Shown here: positions 50,356 to 58,689 of the stretch, in pieces
Layout: each line of letters begins with the position of its first letter
How positions within the stretch are numbered: position 1 is the stretch's first letter
Assembly (NCBI GenBank): GCA_026393855.1
Contig: JAPKZJ010000072.1
Location: 25,561 to 89,560, forward strand
Length of the DNA stretch: 64,000 nucleotides
Direction: 5' to 3'
From: Candidatus Aminicenantes bacterium
GTDB taxonomy: Bacteria; Acidobacteriota; Aminicenantia; Aminicenantales; UBA4085
Translations under genes and position numbers: made by a program
Notes under the pieces: generated by a model
What the model was told of the DNA's origin: nothing
Seen by the model: only the letters and a program-made list of their open reading frames with translations
Databases searched by the model: none

Positions 50356-52089
50356 TTAGCGGCGGCCGCCGGGGGCCGGCTCGGGCTCCAGCCAGGTGTC
50401 GACCATGCGGACGGCCTTGTTCCACTGCGGAACGAAGGCGTTGACGCGATCCCGGGTCCGCTTTTCGACGTTGTAGTACCCGAGATGGATGTATTTGACG
50501 AGCAGCTTGTCGCCCAGATCCCACCAGCCGGCTACCATGCGGTCGGCCAGCTCGATGGCGGTCTTGGTCAGATACTCGCGGGCCTTGGCCGGGCTCTTGG
50601 CGTAGAGCGCCAGGGCCGCCTTGTCGATCTCGGGGATCTTCTGGATGGCGCCGCCCTCGAGCTCGAGCTGAGCCTTCTGGACGTCCTTGATGGCCTGGTT
50701 GTAGACGACCTGGGTGTGGAAGTCGACATAGTCGCTGGCCCAGCGGGCGGAGGCCCGGTTGAAGACGAAGTGGTCGCCGACGGTGAAGGACTTGGGCACG
50801 GCGTTCATGCCGGCATAGAGCGGCATGTAGATCGCCGTATCCTGCGGTCCGAAGGACAGCCAGATGATGCCGCCGATCTCGTTCGGCAGGCCGGGCCGGC
50901 ACTGCACCAGGCTGGTGTACTCGACGTTGGCGACGCTGATCTTGCGGGTCGCGCTGTAATAGTTGGGGTTCTGGAAGGGGCCGCCGCGGATGCCCTGGAC
51001 GGGGTCGAAGATCGTGCCGTAGGACTTGTCGCGGGTCCAGTTCATGACGTCCTGGGCCGAGAGCTTCTTGTCGGGCTTGACCGAGAAGGGCAGGTCCATG
51101 TTGGGCGTGTTGGGGTTGATCTTAAGGGAGGGGGCGCAGCCGTCCAGGAAGCGCCACAGCCGCTGCCGGCCGCCGTTGCTGCTCAGGGCCGAGGCGTTGG
51201 CCGGGGAATAAGCATGCTTCCAGCTGAAGGGCTTGCCGGAGGCGGGGTCGTAGAGCTTGTTCTCGATGGCGCAGGAGACCACGTTGGACGAGGCCATGAA
51301 GAAGTCCTTGTCCTCGAGCTTGATCTCGCCGATGCGGGACTCGTTGGGGCAGACGCTGACGTGGTCGTCGGGCACCCGCTGGGCGCACCAGACCGCGCCG
51401 GGCTTGCCGCTCTCGGGCGTCCACAGCGGGCCGACCGGCATGATCTCGAAGATCCAGACTTCGTTGGGGTCGGACACGGCGAACATCTCGCCGTCGTCGT
51501 TGAAGCCGTAGCCGTACTTCTCGGCCAAAGCCCCCATGGTTGCGATGCATTCGCGGGCCGTTTTGGACCGCTCCATGCCCAGCAGCGACAGCATGGTCAG
51601 GTCGATCTTGGCCGCCGGAGTGTTGTTGACCAGCTTGCGGACCGTACCGAGGGTGGACTCGGAGATGGCCACCTGGTTCTCGTTCATGTAGCCGAACATG
51701 CCGTGGTGGTAGGCGTAGGTGTGGGAGATTTCGGGGATGGCGAATCCGGTATCGCCCTTGGTCGCCGCGAGCGTCCACTTGGTGCCCTCGGCCCAGGTCG
51801 TGTACTGGTTGATGTGCCAGATCTTGCGCACTTCGCCGGTCTTGTGGTCCTTGGCCGGGACGTGGCCCCAGGTCCAATCGCAAGTGCCGCAGTCGCAGGT
51901 GTGGGTCGTCATCGTCGACCCGTCGGTCGACGCGCCCTTGCCGACCATAAGAACCGTGCAGGCCTCATGATCGGGGGTCAAGGTCAGGTCCGGCGTCTCG
52001 GTCCGGGCCGGTCCGACGAAGGCGAAAACGGCGGCCATCAGGCCGACCGTGAGGGCGGCCGCGGCCGCCCAGCTCTTGGGGTGTCTCAT
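50356..52089 (-). CDS. Secreted C69-family (PepD-like) dipeptidase, copy 1
   Basis: A 577-aa exported Ntn-type peptidase starting at the ATG at 52089 (AGGAGA upstream). After the signal (about 1-31) the expected N-terminal nucleophile is C44 in CTVLMVGKGASTDGSTM, released by processing. An unusual HTCDCGTCDWTW block follows where common C69 enzymes have a different sequence. Other family blocks are NENQVAISESTLG, MLSLLGMERSKTARECI and GPFQNPNYYSATRKISV. It probably hydrolyses dipeptides in the periplasm. The paralogue directly upstream is clearly homologous across its whole length. Confidence 0.88.
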   Translation of the reverse strand: MRHPKSWAAAAALTVGLMAAVFAFVGPARTETPDLTLTPDHEACTVLMVGKGASTDGSTMTTHTCDCGTCDWTWGHVPAKDHKTGEVRKIWHINQYTTWAEGTKWTLAATKGDTGFAIPEISHTYAYHHGMFGYMNENQVAISESTLGTVRKLVNNTPAAKIDLTMLSLLGMERSKTARECIATMGALAEKYGYGFNDDGEMFAVSDPNEVWIFEIMPVGPLWTPESGKPGAVWCAQRVPDDHVSVCPNESRIGEIKLEDKDFFMASSNVVSCAIENKLYDPASGKPFSWKHAYSPANASALSSNGGRQRLWRFLDGCAPSLKINPNTPNMDLPFSVKPDKKLSAQDVMNWTRDKSYGTIFDPVQGIRGGPFQNPNYYSATRKISVANVEYTSLVQCRPGLPNEIGGIIWLSFGPQDTAIYMPLYAGMNAVPKSFTVGDHFVFNRASARWASDYVDFHTQVVYNQAIKDVQKAQLELEGGAIQKIPEIDKAALALYAKSPAKAREYLTKTAIELADRMVAGWWDLGDKLLVKYIHLGYYNVEKRTRDRVNAFVPQWNKAVRMVDTWLEPEPAPGGRR

Positions 52090-52105
52090 CGTCCGTCTCC
52101 TTTGG

Positions 52106-53830
52106 TTATTTTTCCAGCCATATATCGACCATCCGTACGGCTTTGTTCCAGACGGAGCCGTACAGCTGGACGCGGGCTCGGGTGCGCTTGGCGGCGTCGT
52201 AAAAGCCAAAATGGTCGTATTTGACGAGCAGGGCGTCGCCCAGGTCCCACCAGGCGGCCACCACCTTCTCGGCGTTCTCGTTGCTAAATTTAGTGATGAG
52301 CTTGACGGCCTCGGCCGGCGATTTGGCGTAGAGGGCCTGGGCCTGCTTGTCGATCTCGGGGATCCGGGTCAGGGCCCCGACTTCCCACTCCAGCTGGGCC
52401 TTCTGGACGTCCTTGATGGCCTCGGAGTAGACCGGCTGGACATGGAAATCGACGTAGTCGAAGGCCCAGCGGGCCGAAGCCCGGTTGAGGATGAAATGGT
52501 CGCCGACGCCGAAGGACTTGGGCATCGTCGTCACCCCGGCATAGAAGGGCATATAGCACGCGGTGGCCTGGTCGCCCCAGGCGAGCCAAGTGAGGCCGCC
52601 GATCGGATCGGGGAGCCACGCTCGGCATTGGGTGACGGTCGTGTACTCGGCGTTGGAGACGCTGATTTTGCGCGTCGCCGTGTAGTAATTGGGGTTCTGG
52701 AAGGGGCCGCCGCGAATGCCCTTGACCGGGTCGAAGACGGTGCCGTAGGACTTGTCCCGGGTCAGGGTCATGACGTCCTGGACCGAAAGCTTCTGGTCCG
52801 GCTTGACGGCGAAGGGGAAGTCCATGTTCTCGAGGCCGGCGGCGAAGTTTTTCGATGGCGCCACGGCCGAGAAGAATCGCCACATCCGCTGCCGGCCGCC
52901 GTTGGTGCTCAGGGCGCTGCCGGCGCCGGGGGAATAGGCCCGCTTCCAGTTGAAGGGCTGGCCCGATGCGGGGTCGTAAAGCTTCTGCTCGACGGCGAAC
53001 GAGACCGCGTTGGGTGAGGCCAGGAAATAGTCCTTGTTGGCCAGGTCGATCTCGCCGATCCGCGATTCGTTGGGGCAGACGCTGACCTGGTCGTCGGGCA
53101 CCCGCTGCGCGCACCAGACCGCGCCCGGCTTGCCGCTCTCGGGCGTCCAGAGCGCGCCGGCCGGCATGATCTCGAAAATCCAGACTTCCTTGGGGTCGGT
53201 CACGGCCAGCATCTCGCCGCCGTCGACGAAGCCATAGCCGTACTTCTCGGCCAAGCCGCCCATGAGCAGGATGGCCTCGCGGGCGGTCTTGCAGCGCTCC
53301 ATGGCCAGCAGCGTCAGCATGGTGATATCGGTCTTGGCGGCCGGGGTAGGATTCCCTATCTTGCGGACGTTGCCGATGGTCGACTCGCCGAAGGCCAGCT
53401 GCTGGTCGTTCATATAGCCGAAGACGCCGTGCATGTAGCCGTAGGTGTGGGCCGGCTCGGGGATCTCGACCCCGGCGTAGTCCTTCTTGATCATGTCCCA
53501 CTTCAGGCCCTCGCTCGGCGGCCAGGTCTTCATCTGCGAGATGTGGTAGAGCTTGCGCATCTCGCCCTGTTTGTGGTCCGCGGCCGGCACCTTGAGCCAG
53601 GTCCAATCGCAGCTGCCGCAGTCGGCGGTATGGGTGGCCATGGTCGAGCCGTCCGTCGAGGCGTCCTTGCCGACCAGGATGACGGTGCAGTTATCGAGCG
53701 TCGGCTCGAAAGCCGTGGCCTCCGCCCCGCCGGAGGCCGGCCGTGACGGCAGGGCCAGATAGACGAGGGCGGCGGCGGCTAGGGCCAGGGCGGCCGGAAA
53801 ACGGAAGGCGGATCTTCGGGTGGCGGTCAT
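52106..53830 (-). CDS. Secreted C69-family (PepD-like) dipeptidase, copy 2
   Basis: A 574-aa paralogue of the downstream C69 gene, starting at the ATG at 53830 (AAGGAGA 7 nt upstream). Signal peptide about 1-35; predicted nucleophile C48 in NCTVILVGKDASTDGSTM. The Cys block reads HTADCGSCDWTW, lacking one Cys compared with copy 1. Long stretches such as SGKPGAVWCAQRVPDD are shared between the copies. The tandem arrangement with a 16-bp gap indicates local duplication followed by divergence, perhaps with different dipeptide preference. Confidence 0.88.
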   Translation of the reverse strand: MTATRRSAFRFPAALALAAAALVYLALPSRPASGGAEATAFEPTLDNCTVILVGKDASTDGSTMATHTADCGSCDWTWLKVPAADHKQGEMRKLYHISQMKTWPPSEGLKWDMIKKDYAGVEIPEPAHTYGYMHGVFGYMNDQQLAFGESTIGNVRKIGNPTPAAKTDITMLTLLAMERCKTAREAILLMGGLAEKYGYGFVDGGEMLAVTDPKEVWIFEIMPAGALWTPESGKPGAVWCAQRVPDDQVSVCPNESRIGEIDLANKDYFLASPNAVSFAVEQKLYDPASGQPFNWKRAYSPGAGSALSTNGGRQRMWRFFSAVAPSKNFAAGLENMDFPFAVKPDQKLSVQDVMTLTRDKSYGTVFDPVKGIRGGPFQNPNYYTATRKISVSNAEYTTVTQCRAWLPDPIGGLTWLAWGDQATACYMPFYAGVTTMPKSFGVGDHFILNRASARWAFDYVDFHVQPVYSEAIKDVQKAQLEWEVGALTRIPEIDKQAQALYAKSPAEAVKLITKFSNENAEKVVAAWWDLGDALLVKYDHFGFYDAAKRTRARVQLYGSVWNKAVRMVDIWLEK

Positions 53831-53861
53831 CTGCGGTCTCCTTGGCATTCGGATGGGGCGG

Positions 53862-55049
53862 TCATTCGTAGTGGACCCGGCCCGCTTCGGCTTTGGCCGG
53901 ATCACGGTAATACTTGCCGACGCCGTCGCGGATGAGGTCGGCGTACTTGGGCGCCCCGGTCAGGCGGATAGCCCGATCGGGCGTCTTCTTGCTGAACTGG
54001 CGGAGGATCTCCAGGGCCGTGCTCATATGCTGGCCGACCCGCTTGTCCATGGGCCAGCCCTTCTCGTCATAGGGGACGAAGAGCTTCTTCTTCTTGGCCA
54101 GGCTGAGCAGGAAGGGATCCTTGCCGTCCAGGAGGAACTTGACCGTCTTGGGGCCGGTCGGCTGGTCCAGGAACGGGATGGGCGCTTCGAGGAGGAAGGG
54201 CAGGGTGTCGGAGAAGTCGCCGATCTCCCGGTGGGACAGGCCGCGGAAGTTCTGGGGTGACGGCTCGACGTGGCTGTCGAACCCCTCCATAGCCTTGACC
54301 ATCATGGTGGCGAGGGTAGCGATCTTGGCCGATTTTTGGGGCGCGACGACGCAGTTGGTGACCGGGAACATCGTCTCGGCCCCGTGGAAGTCCAGCGCCA
54401 CGTCGATCTTCTCGCGCCGCATCATCTCCATGGCCGCAAAGGTGACGCGCTCCATGATCGGACCGTCGGGCCGTCCGGGCCAGGTCCGGTTGATGTTGCG
54501 GACGTCGAGGTAGGAGAAGGCTTGCTTGTCGGGGTAGTGGATGTAGGCGTCGGGGTCGGGCCAGGATTCGAGCGGCGAGGTGTCCCGCGTGCCCATCCGG
54601 AAGCGGACCTGGCCCCAGTCGGTGGGGATGTCGAAGTAGAGCGGGTAGCCGTCGCCCGCCTTGGTGTTTCGGCTGGCGGAGCGGTTGAAGGTTGGGATGA
54701 TATACAGCGTGCCCTTCTCGACCACGGCGTTCTCGATCAGAATCTGGCAGGCCAGGAGCCCGGCCGGCTCGTTAGCGTGGGTGTCGGCCAGCAGCAGGGC
54801 TTTGCCGCCCGGCTCGGCGCCTTCCATGACGAAGACGTCGGTGTCGACGAAGCGGCCCTTGAGCGCGGGGAGGTAGTCGCTCAGCTTGATGACCTTGGTG
54901 ACGCCGGGGCCGGCCACGATCGGCATTTGCGAGTGGCGGTGCTTGTAGAGGGGGATTCCGCCGGCCACAGCCAGGGCCGCGGTAAGGACGGCCAGGAAGG
55001 CTTTGACGCGACCGGGATGGGCCAATTCGGCCTTGGCCGGGGCGCTCAT
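53862..55049 (-). CDS. Membrane-anchored M14-type deacylase (AstE/aspartoacylase-like)
   Basis: A 395-aa protein with one N-terminal membrane helix (about 16-32), placing the catalytic part in the periplasm. Zinc ligands are H91 and E94 in ADTHANEPAG, and DFHGAE supplies the third His near 228. This is the pattern of the succinylglutamate desuccinylase/aspartoacylase branch of M14. It may remove an acyl group from N-acyl amino acids or act on short peptides. The ATG overlaps the stop of the 51-aa gene (ATGA), so translation is coupled. Confidence 0.82.
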   Translation of the reverse strand: MSAPAKAELAHPGRVKAFLAVLTAALAVAGGIPLYKHRHSQMPIVAGPGVTKVIKLSDYLPALKGRFVDTDVFVMEGAEPGGKALLLADTHANEPAGLLACQILIENAVVEKGTLYIIPTFNRSASRNTKAGDGYPLYFDIPTDWGQVRFRMGTRDTSPLESWPDPDAYIHYPDKQAFSYLDVRNINRTWPGRPDGPIMERVTFAAMEMMRREKIDVALDFHGAETMFPVTNCVVAPQKSAKIATLATMMVKAMEGFDSHVEPSPQNFRGLSHREIGDFSDTLPFLLEAPIPFLDQPTGPKTVKFLLDGKDPFLLSLAKKKKLFVPYDEKGWPMDKRVGQHMSTALEILRQFSKKTPDRAIRLTGAPKYADLIRDGVGKYYRDPAKAEAGRVHYE

Positions 55050-55201
55050 TTGACCCTCAGGAGGCGGAGGACGAGCGGCACGATGACCAGCAGGCCCAGG
55101 ATCATGTCGTTGGCGCTCTTGCGCTCGCGCAGGAAGTTCCAGCCGAGCAGGAGGACCAGCGCGGCCGTGATCAGGTAGTATAGGATCATGATGACGTTCA
55201 T
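55046..55201 (-). CDS. 51-aa small membrane protein
   Basis: A very short gene between the permease and the deacylase. It encodes a 51-aa protein beginning MNVIMILYYLITAALVLLLG, a first membrane helix, then a polar turn (RERKSANDM) and a second helix ending in RLLRVK. GAGGAG lies upstream of the ATG at 55201, and the stop overlaps the next gene's ATG by 4 bp. Its fixed place beside a TRAP-like large permease suggests that it acts as a minimal small permease subunit. This is inferred from context. Confidence 0.72.
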   Translation of the reverse strand: MNVIMILYYLITAALVLLLGWNFLRERKSANDMILGLLVIVPLVLRLLRVK

Positions 55202-55212
55202 GGCGGGGCTCC

Positions 55213-56526
55213 TCACATGCTCCAGCGGACCAGGAAGGCCAGCTTGGCGCTGTAGACGACCATCAGGATGCCGGTGACCGTGATGACCAGCCAGGGCAGC
55301 CAGGTCTGGCGGAGGAAGGACCAGTAGGTGCCTTTATACTCGGAGACCATGACGCTCAGGCGTCCGATCAGGGCCGTCGGCGGCAGGCCGTCGCCGAGCG
55401 GCCAGAGGATGCTCAAGCCGGCGATGGCCACCGTGGCGTGCAGGCCGATCGAGTCGAAGAACCAGATCAACGGGATGCCCAGGATGGCCGCCGCGCCGTA
55501 GGTCAGGACGCCCTCGGACACGGGGATGATGACGGCCAGCAGAATGAACAGCAGGACCAGCGGAATGGAGATGACGGCGTAGGAGATCATGCCGCGGACA
55601 CCGGTGGCGGTCATGATCTGCTGCAGCATGCCGACCACGATCATGGTGGCTAGCAGGGGCAGGAGGCGTTTCATGGTGTTGCGGGCCAGCTTCAGGACGT
55701 CGGGCTTCTTGGGGCTCACCAGCCAAGCGGTGAAGGCGGCGGCGCTGAACTCGAGCGGCAGGCCGAAGATCGGTGTCGCAAAGGGCCAGGTCCGGTTGGC
55801 TATGACCATGCCGAAGAAAACCAGGAACGGCAGGAGGACGCGCCAGCCTTTCATATTAGCCGGGGCCGGGGGCAGGGCGGCCAGAGCGGCGGCTTTGTCC
55901 AGGCCGCCTTCCTTTTTAAGTCCCAGCCAGAGGACGGTGAACGTGCCCAGGATGAGGACCGGGATGCCCAGCGTGTAGGTGAACCCGACATAGGGGATGG
56001 CTGTGCCGGCGCAGAGAATCATCGCCCAAATGTTGACCGGGGGCGCGGCCGCGGCCAAGCCGGCCACGATGAAGAGGATGGCGGCGGTCTTGCGCTCGGG
56101 GATGCCGAGTGCCTTCAAGGCCAGGGCCACCGGGGCGCCGACGACCAGCAGCGAAACGCTGCCCGCCCCGGTCAGGGCGCCGGGGATCAGGATGATGATC
56201 ATCAGCACCAGGAGGGCGACGACCCGGACATTGTAGAACAGCCGGATGGCGCCGCGGACGACGTAATTGACGCCGCCCGACTCGCTGACCAAGGCCATAA
56301 AGAAGGTGGCGGTGGAAAAGACGAGCATGACGTCGAGGTAGGGGAACATGCCCTCGACCAGATGGCGGGGCAGCTCGCCGAGCGGCGGCGTCTTGAGGAA
56401 GGCCCCGCCGATCCCGCCGACCAGGGCGGCGGTCAGGATGCTGATCTCGACCGACAGCTTCTTGAAACTGGCCGCGGCGTAGGCGGCCACCATGAGGAGG
56501 AGGAGGACACCGACTTGTAGGGTCAT
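55213..56526 (-). CDS. DctM-like / ion-transporter-superfamily permease
   Basis: A 437-aa integral membrane protein with about 11-12 hydrophobic segments and no soluble domain. Blocks GALTGAGSVSLLVVGAPVAL, GLAAAAPPVNIWAMILCAG and GDGLPPTALIG resemble the re-entrant loops of TRAP large permeases and related DctM/CitM-type carriers. It probably imports small organic acids or amino-acid derivatives with cation symport. It is the first gene of the operon, so uptake and extracytoplasmic hydrolysis seem to be coordinated. Confidence 0.82.
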   Translation of the reverse strand: MTLQVGVLLLLMVAAYAAASFKKLSVEISILTAALVGGIGGAFLKTPPLGELPRHLVEGMFPYLDVMLVFSTATFFMALVSESGGVNYVVRGAIRLFYNVRVVALLVLMIIILIPGALTGAGSVSLLVVGAPVALALKALGIPERKTAAILFIVAGLAAAAPPVNIWAMILCAGTAIPYVGFTYTLGIPVLILGTFTVLWLGLKKEGGLDKAAALAALPPAPANMKGWRVLLPFLVFFGMVIANRTWPFATPIFGLPLEFSAAAFTAWLVSPKKPDVLKLARNTMKRLLPLLATMIVVGMLQQIMTATGVRGMISYAVISIPLVLLFILLAVIIPVSEGVLTYGAAAILGIPLIWFFDSIGLHATVAIAGLSILWPLGDGLPPTALIGRLSVMVSEYKGTYWSFLRQTWLPWLVITVTGILMVVYSAKLAFLVRWSM

Positions 56527-56543
56527 GTTGACTCCAAGCGGGC

Positions 56544-56572
56544 ATTGTATTCCCCGCTCCAGTCAGGGTCAA
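56544..56572 (-). promoter_or_regulatory. Promoter of the permease-C69-DUF6305 operon
   Basis: On the minus strand TTGACC (56572-56567), 17 bp, TACAAT (56549-56544). Transcription should start near 56537, leaving a leader of about 10 nt with a TTGGAG just before the ATG at 56526. Confidence 0.7.
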
Positions 56573-56584
56573 GAAGGGCCTCAG

Positions 56585-56790
56585 GATATGGGGATTCGCT
56601 CTGGCGGAAATTTTTGCGCCGTGGCGTCTCGTTTTTCTCGGCGGCTCGGTACTCGCGGCCCGCATCGATCTTACGGTTTTTGTACGGTCCGCTTAAACAT
56701 CCTCGCCGGCCCGCTTCTTTCCGAGCGGGCTCCCCTCGAAAAACGAGAACACGCGGCGAAATTTCCGCATCGGCGCTCATCCCCATTCCC
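56585..56790. repeat. Structured intergenic repeat, copy F (diverged)
   Basis: Occupies the 374-bp gap between divergent genes together with two promoters. It has the same long-hairpin architecture as the other copies but little shared arm sequence. ATGGGGAT (56588-56595) pairs with 56779-56786, GCGGAAATTT (56604-56613) with 56759-56768 and TCTCGTTTTT (56627-56636) with 56739-56748, all perfect. The centre CGCTTAAACATCCTCGCCGG (56690-56709) on the plus strand resembles the CTCAAACATCCCTCGGCGCC of copy B, so it is probably a distant member. Confidence 0.65.
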
Positions 56791-56857
56791 TTCGGCCGAG
56801 TTTGATCTACTTTTTCTGAGTAATGCCCGTAATATAGCAGACCGGCTTTCTGGAAAA

Positions 56858-56886
56858 TTGACCGGCTCCCGGGACTTGTCTATGAT
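56858..56886 (+). promoter_or_regulatory. Promoter of the L,D-transpeptidase gene
   Basis: TTGACC (56858-56863), 17 bp, TATGAT (56881-56886). The expected start is near 56893, only about 8 nt before the ATG at 56901. Confidence 0.7.
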
Positions 56887-56900
56887 GGGGCGGATTTCAT

Positions 56901-58676
56901 ATGCTCCCAGCCATCCGGATGAATCGAAGCCAGCGCAAATGGGTCTATGCCGTGTTGGCGGCGCTCTGTGTCCTGGCGGCCGGCTGCCGGGGGAAGGAAG
57001 CCGCCGCCGCCCGCCCTATGACCTTCGACGAGCGTGTCCGTTACGCCATCTGGGGCCGCCTGCAGACCGTCGAGGACCCTCCGCTCGTCTGCGCGGCGGG
57101 GGAGCCGGTTCTGGCCGCGGCCGCCGTGCGCGATTTCTTCAGGGCTCGAGATTACCGCCCGGCTTGGAGCCAGGCAGGAGTCAGAAAGCCCGCGGCGGAC
57201 GAGCTTATATCCGCTATCCGAGACGCCGGACGGGACGGTCTTTCCCCCGACGATTATCATTTGGCTGCCCTCTCCCGCCTGGGCGACGGCCGCGAAGTCG
57301 TCTGGACGGCCGAAGCGGACCTCCTGCTGACGGACGCTTTCCTCCTGTTCGCGTCCCACCTGGCCGACGGCAAGGTCGATCAAGATGCGCGTAAAGCCCG
57401 CTGGGACGGACGCTCCGCCAAAGCCGACTTGGCCTCCGTTCTGGAACGGGTCTCGGCCGGAGGGGATCTCCGCTCGGAGCTTATGAATCTATTGCCGGGG
57501 CATGAGTATTATGCCGCTTTGCGGCGGGACTTGGCCCGCTACGAAGAGCTGACCGGCCGGGGCTGGCGCGAGCTGCCGGACGGGCCGGAGATCAAGCCCG
57601 GCGACTCGGACGGCCGTGTCCCGGTTCTCCGCTTCCGGCTCGCGGCCGAGGGTCTTGGCCCGATCGGAAGGCCGGAGGCCATCGATCGCTTCGACGAGCC
57701 CTTGGTGGACGCTCTTTGCTCCTTCCAACAGAGACACAGTCTGCCGCAGACCGGTTGGCTCGATCCGGCCACCCGGGCGGCGCTCAACGTCCCCGCTTCG
57801 GCTCGAGCCCGCCAGATCGCCCTGAATCTGGAGCGCTGGCGCTGGCTGCCGGCCGACCTTGGGCCGCGCTATGTCATGGTCGACGTCGCGGACTTCGAGC
57901 TCTTCGTTGTCGACGCGGCCCGCGAGGTGATGCGGATGAAGATCGTGGCCGGTACCCAAGTCTGGCCGACTCCCTGCTTCACCAGCCTGATGACCGACGT
58001 CATGGTCAACCCGTCCTGGAATGCTCCGTCCCGCGTCCTGGCCCGGGAGCTGGTCAACTACATCCGGGCCGACGCCAACTACCTGAAGAGCAACGGCATG
58101 TACTTGTTCCGGGGCCAAGGCCGGGAGGAGATGCTGGTCGATCCCGGCTCCATCGATCTGGCCGCGGTGACGGAGAAGAATCTCGATTTCCGGCTCGTTC
58201 AGATGCCCGGGCCGCTCAACGTCCTAGGCCGCCTCAAGTTTACCCACCCCAACCGGTACGACATCTACCTGCACGACACGCCGTACCGCTCCGATTTCGG
58301 CCAGGCCGTCCGGACCTTCAGCCACGGCTGCGTCCGGGTCGAGCGTCCTCTCGAATTCGCCGCCTATTTGCTCGGCGGCGAGCCGCGCTGGACGCCGGAA
58401 CGCGTCCAGGAGCAGATCGACAAGGGCGAGGAACGGATGCTTTTGACAGCCAGCCGGATCGCCGTCCACGTCTTTTCCGGCACGGCTTGGCCGCTCGCAG
58501 ACGGCAGCGTCCATTTCCGGCCCGACATCTATGCGGCCGACGGATGGCTGGCCGCGGCCTTGGCGGAGAAGCCGCCCGCCGCGCCGGTTCGGGTTCGGCC
58601 CGAATTCAATGAAGAGAAGGCCCCCAAGCCGCCTGTCCGGCCGGGGAAGCCGGGTCCCGGAACGCAGGATCGCTAG
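56901..58676 (+). CDS. Lipoprotein L,D-transpeptidase (YcbB/LdtD type)
   Basis: A 591-aa cell-wall enzyme forming 3-3 cross-links or attaching proteins to peptidoglycan. The signal ends in a good lipobox (VLAAGC), so it is predicted to be a lipoprotein. A helical scaffold domain and a peptidoglycan-binding motif (SFQQRHSLPQTGWLDPATRA near 275-300) precede the YkuD catalytic domain with HDTPYR and SHGCVRV (Cys near 477). An MFRG-like capping loop (YLFRGQGREEM) fits the YcbB group. The C-terminal 40 residues are Pro/Lys-rich. The ATG at 56919 is an alternative start. Convergent with the radical SAM gene. Confidence 0.9.
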   Translation: MLPAIRMNRSQRKWVYAVLAALCVLAAGCRGKEAAAARPMTFDERVRYAIWGRLQTVEDPPLVCAAGEPVLAAAAVRDFFRARDYRPAWSQAGVRKPAADELISAIRDAGRDGLSPDDYHLAALSRLGDGREVVWTAEADLLLTDAFLLFASHLADGKVDQDARKARWDGRSAKADLASVLERVSAGGDLRSELMNLLPGHEYYAALRRDLARYEELTGRGWRELPDGPEIKPGDSDGRVPVLRFRLAAEGLGPIGRPEAIDRFDEPLVDALCSFQQRHSLPQTGWLDPATRAALNVPASARARQIALNLERWRWLPADLGPRYVMVDVADFELFVVDAAREVMRMKIVAGTQVWPTPCFTSLMTDVMVNPSWNAPSRVLARELVNYIRADANYLKSNGMYLFRGQGREEMLVDPGSIDLAAVTEKNLDFRLVQMPGPLNVLGRLKFTHPNRYDIYLHDTPYRSDFGQAVRTFSHGCVRVERPLEFAAYLLGGEPRWTPERVQEQIDKGEERMLLTASRIAVHVFSGTAWPLADGSVHFRPDIYAADGWLAAALAEKPPAAPVRVRPEFNEEKAPKPPVRPGKPGPGTQDR

Positions 58677-58689
58677 CTTTTTCCTCCGC

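Noticed and set aside
47742..52224. Long plus-strand open frames opposite the M14 and C69 genes
   Set aside because: Same situation: low-complexity Gly/Asp/Arg-rich translations without motifs, opposite genes with clear signal peptides, catalytic residues and ribosome sites.
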